Positions 17,288 through 26,371 of a stretch of DNA of 64,000 bases are shown here, in pieces (within the stretch, counting starts at the first letter, position 1; each line of letters starts with the position of its first letter). The notes below the pieces were generated by a model. That model ran no database searches and was not told the origin of the DNA. It was given only the letters and a program-made list of their open reading frames with translations. Both the position numbers and the translations under genes were made by a program. Source of the DNA: Jejuia pallidilutea (GTDB lineage: Bacteria; Bacteroidota; Bacteroidia; Flavobacteriales; Flavobacteriaceae); assembly GCF_002973595.1 (NCBI RefSeq), contig NZ_PVEO01000002.1:524379-588378 (forward strand), given 5' to 3'.

Positions 17288-18700
17288 TTAATTTATTGGA
17301 ATTAGGTTATTTGGTGTGTGATAAGGTTCATTTCCAACGGGTCTTGCATTTTCTCCACGTTTGTTTATATCTCCAATGTCTTGTTTTGCCCAATCTAACA
17401 ACTTAAGTAATGCTGCAACCACTTTAGGATTTTCATCAGCAAGATTGGTAGTTTCAGCAATATCAGTTTCTAAATTGTATAGCATAGGTTTGGTAAATAA
17501 TTCTCTATCTTTTGGAGCGCTATGAATTGGCCATTTTCTATAAACTATAGATTTTGGATAAGATTCATGAGCTAAGTGTAACTTCCATTTCCCTTTTCTA
17601 ACAGCACGTAAAATATGATGTTGGTAATAAAAAAATGGTCTATCCAATTCTGTTGATGTTCCATGAATAATCTCTGAAACATCTACTCCATCAATCACTC
17701 TATCTTTTGGAACTGTTGCTCCAGCAATTTTTGCAATGGTTGGTAACAAATCTATAGTGGCTACTATATTTTCTGACGTTTTTCCGGCTGGCACTTTTCC
17801 TGGTGCACGTATAATGGCAGGAACTCTAAATCCGCCTTCCCAAGCCGATGTTTTTGCTCCCCTTAAAGGTTCTGCATGTCCTCCGTGCTCTTTTTTAATC
17901 CACCACGGTCCATTATCACTAGTAAAGATTACGTAAGTGTTTTCATCTAACCCCGTTTGTTTTAAATGATCTAAAACCCTACCTACATTATAGTCTATTT
18001 CTTCAATAACATCACCATACAAACCACCTTCTGATGTTCCTTTAAATTCATCAGAAACAGCTAATTTGGTATGTGGCATGGTGTGCGCTAGATATAGAAA
18101 AAAAGGTTGTTTTTTATTTTTGTCGATAAAACTAATAGCCTCGTTGGTATATCTTTTTGTTAATGTAGACATGTCTGCATTCTTTTCTACCAACTTATTA
18201 TTTCTGATTAAATGTACTCTTGCATCGTTACTTCCTGGAGTTAAGAAAGATTCATCGAAACCCTGATGCATAGGCAGTAAATCTGGATTAAATTTTTCTG
18301 GATTATGTCCTGCCAAATCCCATTTTCCAATCATACCTGTTTTATAACCTACGGGTTTTAACACCTCAGCAATGGTAACTTCGCTCAATGCCAATTTAGG
18401 ATGCGGATTATCGCCATTATCATTACGTGCATTTCGCATTGGATAAGACCCCGTCATTAGTGCAGCTCTTGAAGGTCCACAAACGGTTTGGGCGTAAAAG
18501 TTGGTAAACTTCATCCCCTCAGATGCCATTTTATCTATATTCGGAGTTTTTATGTTGGGCGAACCAAAACAACCCAAATCTTGATACCCTTGGTCATCGG
18601 TAAAAATGATAATAAAATTAGGTTTGCTACTATCCTCGTTTTGTCCTTGTGAGCAAGAGCTAAACAATAATGAAACTAATACTATAAATGCAAATCTCAT
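17288..18700 (-). CDS. S1-type sulfatase, lipoprotein
   Basis: A 470-residue sulfatase with a lipobox (LLFSSC, Cys16), so probably anchored in a membrane facing the periplasm or outside. Metal ligands are in IIFTDDQGYQDLGCFG; the formylglycine motif is CGPSR (Cys74), followed by AALMTGSYP. It has GKWDLAG in place of the usual GKWHLG, so the conserved His of this motif appears replaced by Asp, which deserves checking. TSDNGPWW follows. The C-terminus includes FFYYQHHILRAVRKGKWKLH. It is the first sulfatase after the GH117-like gene (36 bp). Confidence 0.9.
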   Translation of the reverse strand: MRFAFIVLVSLLFSSCSQGQNEDSSKPNFIIIFTDDQGYQDLGCFGSPNIKTPNIDKMASEGMKFTNFYAQTVCGPSRAALMTGSYPMRNARNDNGDNPHPKLALSEVTIAEVLKPVGYKTGMIGKWDLAGHNPEKFNPDLLPMHQGFDESFLTPGSNDARVHLIRNNKLVEKNADMSTLTKRYTNEAISFIDKNKKQPFFLYLAHTMPHTKLAVSDEFKGTSEGGLYGDVIEEIDYNVGRVLDHLKQTGLDENTYVIFTSDNGPWWIKKEHGGHAEPLRGAKTSAWEGGFRVPAIIRAPGKVPAGKTSENIVATIDLLPTIAKIAGATVPKDRVIDGVDVSEIIHGTSTELDRPFFYYQHHILRAVRKGKWKLHLAHESYPKSIVYRKWPIHSAPKDRELFTKPMLYNLETDIAETTNLADENPKVVAALLKLLDWAKQDIGDINKRGENARPVGNEPYHTPNNLIPIN

Positions 18701-18736
18701 ATTTTAAAAATTAAGGTGTCATTAGTGTTATTATAG

Positions 18737-19783
18737 TTACATATTATTTATTTCAAACCTAAACAAATGCGCTTCGCCTTTGCTTTGTCTCATACAAATT
18801 CCCCATCCTGGAATGCTGCTTCCTACATTCCCATTTTCTAGATGCGAACGGTATAAACCTGGAGCCATCGGTATGTTTTCTAAATTTTCTTGTAGTGGAT
18901 TAAAATCTAAACCATCTTTTGCCCAATGAATAGACTTACTTAGAGAAGCCAAAGAGGCTACACCGCCATTATGATTCCATATTAACACCTCATGACCTTT
19001 TTCTATTAAAGGTTTTGAGTATTTTACAAAAGGGCCTTCGGGTGTATCGGCCATAGCTACGCCCATTTGGGTACGTTTCGGCCCTTCCTTACCATGCTCG
19101 ATACATCTTCCTTTATAATACAGCCAAATTTTTCCATCTCGAACCAACATACTGGCATCGTCAACTCGATAACTATCAAAATCGGAAGAAACTTCGCTAT
19201 GCGCAATCACAGGTTCTTTCGAAACCCGTTTAAATGGGCCGTCTGGACTATCGGAAACCGCCACACCTATACCTGTAAAATCGGTTGTGCTATTACCTTC
19301 AAACTTGCCTTCAGGATTTCCGGGAGTTGGTTGCACACCGGTATAGTAGAGATAGTATTTGTTATTATATGCCAAAATATTTGGGGTAAATACCGAATGA
19401 CTATCAAACGTGCCCTTTTCGCCAATATTTAAAGCCATACCTTGCTCTTGCCACGTATGGCCTTCATCTTCTGAAGTGGCGTACCAAATAGTACCCCAAT
19501 ATCCAGACCTTACAGGCTTATCCATCCTAGTGTACCACACATAATACTTCCCGTCAACCTTAATGATGTCGCTGGGATCTCTTCTGTTGTAGACGGAATC
19601 TTTTCCTATTCCTGTAACTTCAGAATATGAAAAACTTACCGCTTCTTTCTTACTTTCATTGGTTGAAACCTCTTGTGGTGTTTCCGCTTTTTTGGTTCGT
19701 TTATTGCCACAAGCTGTGAAAAGCAAAAAGGATAGTATAGCAACAGACAAATAAGTACTTCCTTTTTTTAAATTGATTTTCAT
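18737..19783 (-). CDS. GH117-like glycoside hydrolase, lipoprotein
   Basis: A 348-residue five-bladed beta-propeller enzyme. The lipobox is LFTAC (Cys25). The GH117 (3,6-anhydro-L-galactosidase) pattern is visible: RRDPSDIIKVDGKYYVWYTR (Asp69 as candidate base), TIWYATSEDEGHTWQEQG, FDSHSVFTPNI and KYYLYYTGVQ. A His264-Glu265 pair probably matches the His/Glu pair described for GH117. Known members release 3,6-anhydro-L-galactose or related galactose units from agar-type oligosaccharides. No agarase or anhydrogalactose catabolic gene is nearby, so the true sugar may be different. It is spaced 7 bp from the GH116 gene that follows. Confidence 0.78.
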   Translation of the reverse strand: MKINLKKGSTYLSVAILSFLLFTACGNKRTKKAETPQEVSTNESKKEAVSFSYSEVTGIGKDSVYNRRDPSDIIKVDGKYYVWYTRMDKPVRSGYWGTIWYATSEDEGHTWQEQGMALNIGEKGTFDSHSVFTPNILAYNNKYYLYYTGVQPTPGNPEGKFEGNSTTDFTGIGVAVSDSPDGPFKRVSKEPVIAHSEVSSDFDSYRVDDASMLVRDGKIWLYYKGRCIEHGKEGPKRTQMGVAMADTPEGPFVKYSKPLIEKGHEVLIWNHNGGVASLASLSKSIHWAKDGLDFNPLQENLENIPMAPGLYRSHLENGNVGSSIPGWGICMRQSKGEAHLFRFEINNM

Positions 19784-19790
19784 ATTTCTA

Positions 19791-22379
19791 TTATATTTTA
19801 ATGTTGATTGATTCTCCTGATTTTATGGTTTTATTCTTCATTTTTTTGGTACCAACTCCATTTAAAGTGAAGCGCTCCAACTCCAAGCTTCCTGAAACAA
19901 CAGAAATATTAGCTTGCTTATCTTTTACTTCAATTGTACCGTAACTGTAACCGTTGCTCCAAAAATATTTCCCCGGCTTAGATGTAAAACTCATGGATTT
20001 TTCAACCGCAGAATACTGAAACTCTGTAACAGCCAAAATACCAGCCCATGCCATCATGCTTCTGGCGTAATGGTGTCCTGCCTCGGCTTCGTTAAACGGA
20101 CTTCTTTTTTTGCCATCATATCGGTCTCTAATATTTCGAATACACAATAACCCGTCTTCCATTAAGCCTTCCTGTAGCATGCCAACAGCCGCAGTGTACT
20201 CAAAGCCCGTCATGACTTCGGTATAATACGGAAATGGTTTTTCGGGACGTTCATTGGGGTAGGCCGCCATCAATAAAGCAGACTCGTCGCCCAAAGCATA
20301 CGAACGATGATAATTGGCATGAGAGATCATATTCTCAACATAATTGTATTTCATTATGGACTCAAGCGTTTTTTTGATGTTTTCTTCATCAGCCAAATAT
20401 CCCAAACCTACAATATGTGAAAACACCTGACCTACCAATTGATCGACCAACACCCCTTTTCCCAACTGAAAATCGGGAGAGGTAAGGTCTACTGCTTTAC
20501 TTCCACTAGTTGCACCAATTAAAGACGGCGCTACATTATCTACCGACATTGGTGGTTGAATATGCTGTTCGTAATATTCACCGTTGAACAAATTATCATC
20601 CATCCATTCCGAGCCATTTTCGTATAGTTCTCTGCAAGTTCTCGCAAATGCCTTTTCACCTAAATAATTGGCCATTTCCTCAGAAGCTTTTAAAGCACCC
20701 AAATACCAAAATCCCATTTGTGGATTGGGGCCAAAATATTCTACATCCATGGTGTTGTGTTGAGAACCTTCCATCACACCATTTTTATCGGCATCCCAAC
20801 CTCCGGGAATCCAACAAAACTCCAAGGACTTTTTCACCTTTGGCCAATGTTGTTTTAAAAAGGCATCATCTCCAGATAATTGCCAATCCCGATAAAATTT
20901 CATGATGCTTCCCATTTGTCCATCAGCTGCTGCCTTTCCCCATTTTTGTCCTTCTTCCAAAGGTAAATACACGCGAAAGCTCATCAACCCTTCATCATCA
21001 GTCGCATATTTATATTCTACCTCACGCATGGTTTTGGCTAACTCTCCAAATAAAAATGCTGTGGTTTGTTCGTAATTCCAAACGTGGGTACAAGATCCAA
21101 AACACGATCCATAGGTATCAAAAAGTCCTTCCCACCCTAATAATTGTCCGCTTTTAATACGGAAAGCCAATTGGGTTCTAAGATGTGCTAAATTGAAAAG
21201 TGCGGATTCTTTTATTTCTTCAGGTATATCACTATTAATAAGTGCATTGACGAAGGTTTTAGTGTTGTTTTCTAAGGCATCCAAACGAGGTAAGGTTTTG
21301 GTGATTACATCCCATGAATCACTATACTTCGTGGTGTAATAATTTCCAACCGTGGCTTTAATTAATTTTTGAAACCCTGGTTTATCCCAAGTTTGTCTGT
21401 TTGGGAAATGCCAACTGATTAAAAAACGAAAAGTTCTTTCTTCACCTGCTTTTAAAGTCGTTTTTTCTGCCAAGGTCCCCATTGGCGCGTTGGCTTTCTC
21501 ATTGACTCTTTTTTCTAAAATCCCATCAGCACTAAAATCGTCCCAAAAATCGAGACGTTTTTTATCCCACCTGTTCGTTTTTGGTTGCCATGCGGTTCGG
21601 TACGTGGTGGTACCTTTATTTAAGGATACAAAACTCATGGTTCCCCATTGCTCACTTTCGGGGTCTACGCCATTACTTGTGTAGTGAATACCTTTAATAC
21701 CGTTTTCTTCGCGAATGGTATTGATATTTTTTATGGCTTTTCCTCGAGTACCGTCGAAACCAATAAAGTTTTGAATTGTACCAGCGATGGAAATAGTAAT
21801 TTCCTTAGCACTGGTGTTCTTTACCGTATAATTTAAAATTGCCATAGGAATACTGCTATCGTCAATATTTCCAGGAATCAGTGGATTATAGGCTCCAACA
21901 ACAACCTCTACAGGAAGGTTTTCATCACTTAAATACACTTGCCCGAACGGATAAGCTGTTTTAAACATGGCATTACCAAATCGAGGTAAACCATGATGGT
22001 TTGAAGTAGCACCCCAAGCCCCTTCGTAATAGGATTCATCTGGCGGACCTTCTAACAAACGGGTTTGTTTTTTACCTTCACCATCTTCTATAAAAATGAC
22101 AAAAAACGGTCCTTTTTGTTTTGCGGGCCCCCAATTTTCTAAAGTAGGATTGAAGCCTTTTGCAGGACGGTTCATGATTTCCCAATCTTCCAAAGAACCC
22201 CGTCCGGTAAGCGAAATGGTTCCTGTACCAATACCACCCACAGGCATTTTTATTTTTTGAATATGGTCTTGGTCATAGGTTTTTAATACGGGCCAATCAT
22301 TGCTCTTGGTTTGAGCAACTACCATAATACATACCAACTGAAAAATTACGGTTAACTTTAGATGCTTCATCTTAATCAT
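19791..22379 (-). CDS. GH116 family glycosidase, paralogue A
   Basis: An 862-residue secreted enzyme with a signal peptide (to about residue 23). An N-terminal beta-sandwich (GBA2_N) starts at PVGGIGTGTISLTGRG (46-61) and an (alpha/alpha)6 catalytic domain follows from about 385. The GH116 nucleophile is Glu437 in THVWNYE and the acid/base is Asp545 in HNTMDVEY, both intact. GH116 enzymes are retaining beta-glucosidases, beta-xylosidases or beta-N-acetylglucosaminidases. The ATG directly follows the stop of the GH95 gene (TAAATG), indicating translational coupling; Met4 is an alternative start. A close paralogue lies at 28772. Confidence 0.93.
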   Translation of the reverse strand: MIKMKHLKLTVIFQLVCIMVVAQTKSNDWPVLKTYDQDHIQKIKMPVGGIGTGTISLTGRGSLEDWEIMNRPAKGFNPTLENWGPAKQKGPFFVIFIEDGEGKKQTRLLEGPPDESYYEGAWGATSNHHGLPRFGNAMFKTAYPFGQVYLSDENLPVEVVVGAYNPLIPGNIDDSSIPMAILNYTVKNTSAKEITISIAGTIQNFIGFDGTRGKAIKNINTIREENGIKGIHYTSNGVDPESEQWGTMSFVSLNKGTTTYRTAWQPKTNRWDKKRLDFWDDFSADGILEKRVNEKANAPMGTLAEKTTLKAGEERTFRFLISWHFPNRQTWDKPGFQKLIKATVGNYYTTKYSDSWDVITKTLPRLDALENNTKTFVNALINSDIPEEIKESALFNLAHLRTQLAFRIKSGQLLGWEGLFDTYGSCFGSCTHVWNYEQTTAFLFGELAKTMREVEYKYATDDEGLMSFRVYLPLEEGQKWGKAAADGQMGSIMKFYRDWQLSGDDAFLKQHWPKVKKSLEFCWIPGGWDADKNGVMEGSQHNTMDVEYFGPNPQMGFWYLGALKASEEMANYLGEKAFARTCRELYENGSEWMDDNLFNGEYYEQHIQPPMSVDNVAPSLIGATSGSKAVDLTSPDFQLGKGVLVDQLVGQVFSHIVGLGYLADEENIKKTLESIMKYNYVENMISHANYHRSYALGDESALLMAAYPNERPEKPFPYYTEVMTGFEYTAAVGMLQEGLMEDGLLCIRNIRDRYDGKKRSPFNEAEAGHHYARSMMAWAGILAVTEFQYSAVEKSMSFTSKPGKYFWSNGYSYGTIEVKDKQANISVVSGSLELERFTLNGVGTKKMKNKTIKSGESINIKI

Positions 22380-24857
22380 TTATTTTTTTGTTTCGTTTTT
22401 CCAAACCTTGATATCTCCTGCTTTCAAAGTAATAACTTCACTTAGTTTTCCTTCTGAAAATATCCTGAAGTTTCCATTTTGAGTGGCTTGAATTCTTGCT
22501 TCTACCAGTTTCTCATTTTCCCAAATAATATCCACCTCAAAACCACCACGGGCTCTTAAGCCTTTGATGTTTCCATTTTGCCATGCGGAAGGTAAGGCTG
22601 GTAATAGATGTAAAATATAGGGTGCTTCAGCTAAGTTTTCTTGGGGAACAACTGGTACAAAATGATTGGGATTGATGTTATCTTTTTGGTATGCTACAAA
22701 AGCGGCTTTTTCGATGGTTTCCGCTGAATCATCGATGCTTCTCAAATGACTTTGCAATAACATTTCACAGACTCCGGCAGTGCCTCCAAAATTTCCATCA
22801 ATTTGAAAAGGTGGATGAAAATCGAACAAATTAGGATAGGTACGTTCTGAAGTTAAAAACTTATAGAATTGATGTGCCTTATCGCCATTGTGCAACCTTG
22901 CCCAAAAGTTGGTTTTCCACGCCGTACTCCAACCTGTTGAAACATCGCCACGGTGTTTCATGGTCACCAAAGCTGCATTGGTCAATTCGGGAGTGGTTAA
23001 TGGTGAAAAATCGCGACCTGGATGTAGGGCTATTAAATGCGAAATATGCCGGTGTTGGTCCGTTGGGCTATCCCAATCTTCTGGCCATTCCTGAACTTGT
23101 CCGTACTGACCGATTTTTTGGGGAGTTAGTTTAGGGATGATGTTTTTAAGCTGCGTTCTAAACGCTTCATCTCTATTTAAAACCACTGAAGCTTCAATAC
23201 AATCGGTAAATAAATTCAATACTAATTGCTGTTCGAATGACGCGCCATAGGCCTGCTTATTTAATTTCCCAAACTGCTCCACCAAATACGCATTTTCGGG
23301 CGACCAAGTGGGATACACCAATAAGGAACCATCTTTCCATGGCGATAGAAATTCTAAATAAAACTCAGCTGCGCCTTTTAAAATGGTGTAAACTTCTTCT
23401 AAATAAGTTTTATCTTGACTAAAGGCATAATGCTCAAATAAATTCTGGCATAACCACGCACCCGATTGCTGCATACGCCGACCGTGAACATTTGGAGCGC
23501 TAAATCCAAATACATTACCATTCAATCCGCTGCTCCAACCTTTGTCTATACCATAAGTTTCTTTAGCGACGTGTTGCCCGGACTCTGCCATGACTTTCAT
23601 CCATTCCACATAAGGCCTGAACGCTTCTGGAAGATTAGCGGTTTCTACCATCCAATAATTCATAGCCAGATTGATATCGGTGTGGTAATCGCAATTCCAA
23701 GCGGGTTTTAAATGCCCGTTCCAAAGTCCCTGTAAATTGGAAGGCACGGGTGCAGAACGTGAACAACTTAACTGTAAATAGCGAGAGTAGTTAAAATAAA
23801 GGTTTTCCAATTCTAAACTAGGCCCGCTTTTAACCAATTCATCCGTTGTAAGATGTTTAGGCTCGTAATCTAAATTCAATTCGCAATTATCCATTAAACA
23901 GGATACATCTTTTACATGTGACTGTTTTAGAGCATCGTACCCCAACTCAACAGCTTCCTTTAGTATCTTTTCTGTATCCGTTTTAAAATTCTGACCTTTA
24001 AACTCAGGATATACCGGCAAATAATCGGTGTATGCCGCTATGTAGATTTTAACCTCTTTTGCGTTTTCAACCTTTAAGGTTCCGTCGTCCTGAGAAGTAA
24101 TCTTCGCTTTACCCGCATCTACATAAATCCTTTTCTGAAATTGAATTAGGTCGTTTTCCTTGGCGGCTTCGCCATTTAGAACAAGCACATTCCCTTCAGA
24201 ATTTAGACCAGTTATTTTATGTAAAGTACTGGATTTGACAGTGAGATTCATTACGGCATTGTCCGCTTTGTAGCGCATGGCTACAACATCGTTGGGGTAA
24301 CTACAAAAATATTCGCGATTAAAAGTGGCGTTACCAATATTGTAATTTACATAGCCCACGCCCGTAAATGCATCTAGGGAACGTGTGTAATTTGAAACTT
24401 CCTCATGGCTATGTTCTGTTGAAATATACACATCTGTAAATGGTGCATAATTACCCAATGGTTGTTGGCTACTCAGGTATTTGGTAGACATGGCTTCCAT
24501 ACTATTTTCGCCCGTACCATAATTTTCATTGCGGTAAACCTCCCGAACTTTTTCGAAGTTTTTATAAGCCCCAACCCGTGTTCCAGATTGTTCCACTTCA
24601 CTCAAACCTCTTTTGCTGTTCATCCAAAGGGTAATATCATTCAGCATGAGGTGTTCTTCTTCAATGCCTCCTGAAAACATAGCTCCTAAACGTCCATTTC
24701 CCAGAGGCAGTGCTTCTTGCATGAAGCCCGGTTTATTGTAGTCCTCCCTTTGTTCAACAGTAAACTTACTGGCAGGTTCATCATAAGTCAATACAAACTG
24801 TGCATGATTTTGTACTGACATTAATAGGAATATGGTAATAACTATGATTCGTGCCAC
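22380..24857 (-). CDS. GH95 family alpha-L-fucosidase (or alpha-L-galactosidase)
   Basis: An 825-residue secreted exo-enzyme with a signal peptide ending about residue 20. The N-terminal GH95 domain begins [10 protein letters not shown] (51-60), and the catalytic (alpha/alpha)6 barrel starts around 340. Candidate active-site elements are YHTDIN (391-396), WSPENAY with the general acid Glu521, and QIDGNFGG with Asp687. [13 protein letters not shown] is a family hallmark. In the best-studied member the first motif is Asn-Ile-Asn; here it is Asp-Ile-Asn. GH95 inverts alpha-1,2-linked L-fucose or L-galactose, which fits the fucose pathway at 37977-49119. It abuts the GH116 gene downstream. Confidence 0.92.
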   Translation of the reverse strand: MARIIVITIFLLMSVQNHAQFVLTYDEPASKFTVEQREDYNKPGFMQEALPLGNGRLGAMFSGGIEEEHLMLNDITLWMNSKRGLSEVEQSGTRVGAYKNFEKVREVYRNENYGTGENSMEAMSTKYLSSQQPLGNYAPFTDVYISTEHSHEEVSNYTRSLDAFTGVGYVNYNIGNATFNREYFCSYPNDVVAMRYKADNAVMNLTVKSSTLHKITGLNSEGNVLVLNGEAAKENDLIQFQKRIYVDAGKAKITSQDDGTLKVENAKEVKIYIAAYTDYLPVYPEFKGQNFKTDTEKILKEAVELGYDALKQSHVKDVSCLMDNCELNLDYEPKHLTTDELVKSGPSLELENLYFNYSRYLQLSCSRSAPVPSNLQGLWNGHLKPAWNCDYHTDINLAMNYWMVETANLPEAFRPYVEWMKVMAESGQHVAKETYGIDKGWSSGLNGNVFGFSAPNVHGRRMQQSGAWLCQNLFEHYAFSQDKTYLEEVYTILKGAAEFYLEFLSPWKDGSLLVYPTWSPENAYLVEQFGKLNKQAYGASFEQQLVLNLFTDCIEASVVLNRDEAFRTQLKNIIPKLTPQKIGQYGQVQEWPEDWDSPTDQHRHISHLIALHPGRDFSPLTTPELTNAALVTMKHRGDVSTGWSTAWKTNFWARLHNGDKAHQFYKFLTSERTYPNLFDFHPPFQIDGNFGGTAGVCEMLLQSHLRSIDDSAETIEKAAFVAYQKDNINPNHFVPVVPQENLAEAPYILHLLPALPSAWQNGNIKGLRARGGFEVDIIWENEKLVEARIQATQNGNFRIFSEGKLSEVITLKAGDIKVWKNETKK

Positions 24858-24890
24858 GTGATATTATACTTTTATTGGTTTTTATTTTTT

Positions 24891-26270
24891 TTAATGAACT
24901 TCTTGTTCTTTCTCCCATTTGAAAAGCGCCTTTTTAAGCTCCGTTATTTTAAAATCATGACTAGTGCTGTTTATAAGGTTATTCATTTCTTCTGGGTCGT
25001 CATTGAGATTGTACAACTCAAATTCAGGACGTTTTCTATAGCGTTTAACAATGTTGCTTGCCTTTTTATCATGCCCGGCTTTGGCTAACCAAGAAAGGTA
25101 CATTTTGCGTACATGGCGGTCTTCTATTTTATCGATATACCCATAATCAAATCCATTTATAACACGAACGGCATAAAGATTATTTGGTAACTGATTCCAG
25201 ACCAGTTTAAACTGCCCATCGGTTACTGCCCTTATTTTATATTCTGGCCCTTCTCTGTTATTATTATATAAGAAATAGGCATACTTTCTATGTTTTGCTT
25301 TAGTTTGCTTTATTATTGGTAGCAAACTTTTACCATCAAAGTTAGCAGGAACTTCTCCTCCGGCGGCATCAATTAGTGTTGGTAAAATATCGCAATATTG
25401 TGTTATTGCATCTGTTTCAAGAGTATTGTTATAGGGTTTTGGCCATTTCATAACACATGCAGACCTAACCCCAAAATCATAGGTGGTCCATTTACCACCA
25501 GGCATTCCCGCACCATTTTCATCCAAGATTATAAGCGCTGTATTGGAATCTAAATCGTTTTTTTCAAGAAGCTTTCTAGCTTTGCCCACCTGCTCATCAA
25601 AAAGTTTTATTTCGGCTAGGTATTCAGTAAAGTACTTGCGCGTTTCTTTTGTATCTACCAAATTACCTGGCAGAATAACATTATTTGCATCCCAAAGAGA
25701 ATTGTCACCTGCATTCCAAGGTGCATGGGCATGAACGGAACATATAACTAAGCAAAACGGCTGTTTTTTATCCCGATTTATAAATTCCTTAACTCCGTTC
25801 CAATCCTCAGGAGGCAATCCATTGTAATTAGCGTTTTTAGTAAATCCATCAATAATTTCAAAAGGATAAACAGATGCTGGTTTAAAATGGGTTTTACCCG
25901 TTAACCCCACTCGATAACCCAGTTTACTTAAATGCTGAACAATACTAAGCGTTCCTTCTTTAGTCGCAGCATGATTAAAGTTACAACCATTTCTGTTAGG
26001 CATTAACCCCGTAAACAACTCTGCTCTTGTTGGAGCACAAATAGCTTCGGATACGAACATATTCTTAAACAAAATACCTTCATTTGCTATCTGATCTATG
26101 TTTGGAGTTGTATTTTGGTTTTTGGCCCCGTAGCACCCTGTATTTTTGGCACTTATATCATCCCCTAGAATAATCAAAAAATTTGGTTGCTGTGTTTGTC
26201 CAGGTATTTTATAGCTTGATGAGAAGCTAACAAGTAAAAGGAATAAAATGCTTAATTGATATTTTTTCAT
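24891..26270 (-). CDS. S1-type sulfatase with atypical motifs (CAPTR)
   Basis: A 459-residue secreted sulfatase with a signal peptide to about residue 20. The metal motif is LIILGDDISAKNTGCYG and the formylglycine site is CAPTR (Cys78), followed by AELFTGLMPNRNGCN. It has GKTHF rather than GKWHL, keeping the Lys and His, and ILDENGAGMPGGKW in place of the usual TSDNG, so Glu precedes the Asn. This motif set resembles the heparan N-sulfoglucosamine sulfohydrolase side of the S1 family, but that is a similarity of pattern only. It lies 33 bp after its downstream neighbour GH95 begins and 101 bp from the GH36-like gene. Confidence 0.87.
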   Translation of the reverse strand: MKKYQLSILFLLLVSFSSSYKIPGQTQQPNFLIILGDDISAKNTGCYGAKNQNTTPNIDQIANEGILFKNMFVSEAICAPTRAELFTGLMPNRNGCNFNHAATKEGTLSIVQHLSKLGYRVGLTGKTHFKPASVYPFEIIDGFTKNANYNGLPPEDWNGVKEFINRDKKQPFCLVICSVHAHAPWNAGDNSLWDANNVILPGNLVDTKETRKYFTEYLAEIKLFDEQVGKARKLLEKNDLDSNTALIILDENGAGMPGGKWTTYDFGVRSACVMKWPKPYNNTLETDAITQYCDILPTLIDAAGGEVPANFDGKSLLPIIKQTKAKHRKYAYFLYNNNREGPEYKIRAVTDGQFKLVWNQLPNNLYAVRVINGFDYGYIDKIEDRHVRKMYLSWLAKAGHDKKASNIVKRYRKRPEFELYNLNDDPEEMNNLINSTSHDFKITELKKALFKWEKEQEVH

Positions 26271-26371
26271 CTGCTAATATTTATTGTTTTTTGTGGCCAG
26301 CTGTAATGCCATAATTATTATTTCGGTTGGTTTACAACGAATTGTTAATGGACATTTCATGTTATTTTAAT

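Noticed and set aside
19067..19432. 121-residue plus-strand frame opposite the GH117-like gene
   Set aside because: It lies fully antisense to a well-supported gene and has no recognisable domain.
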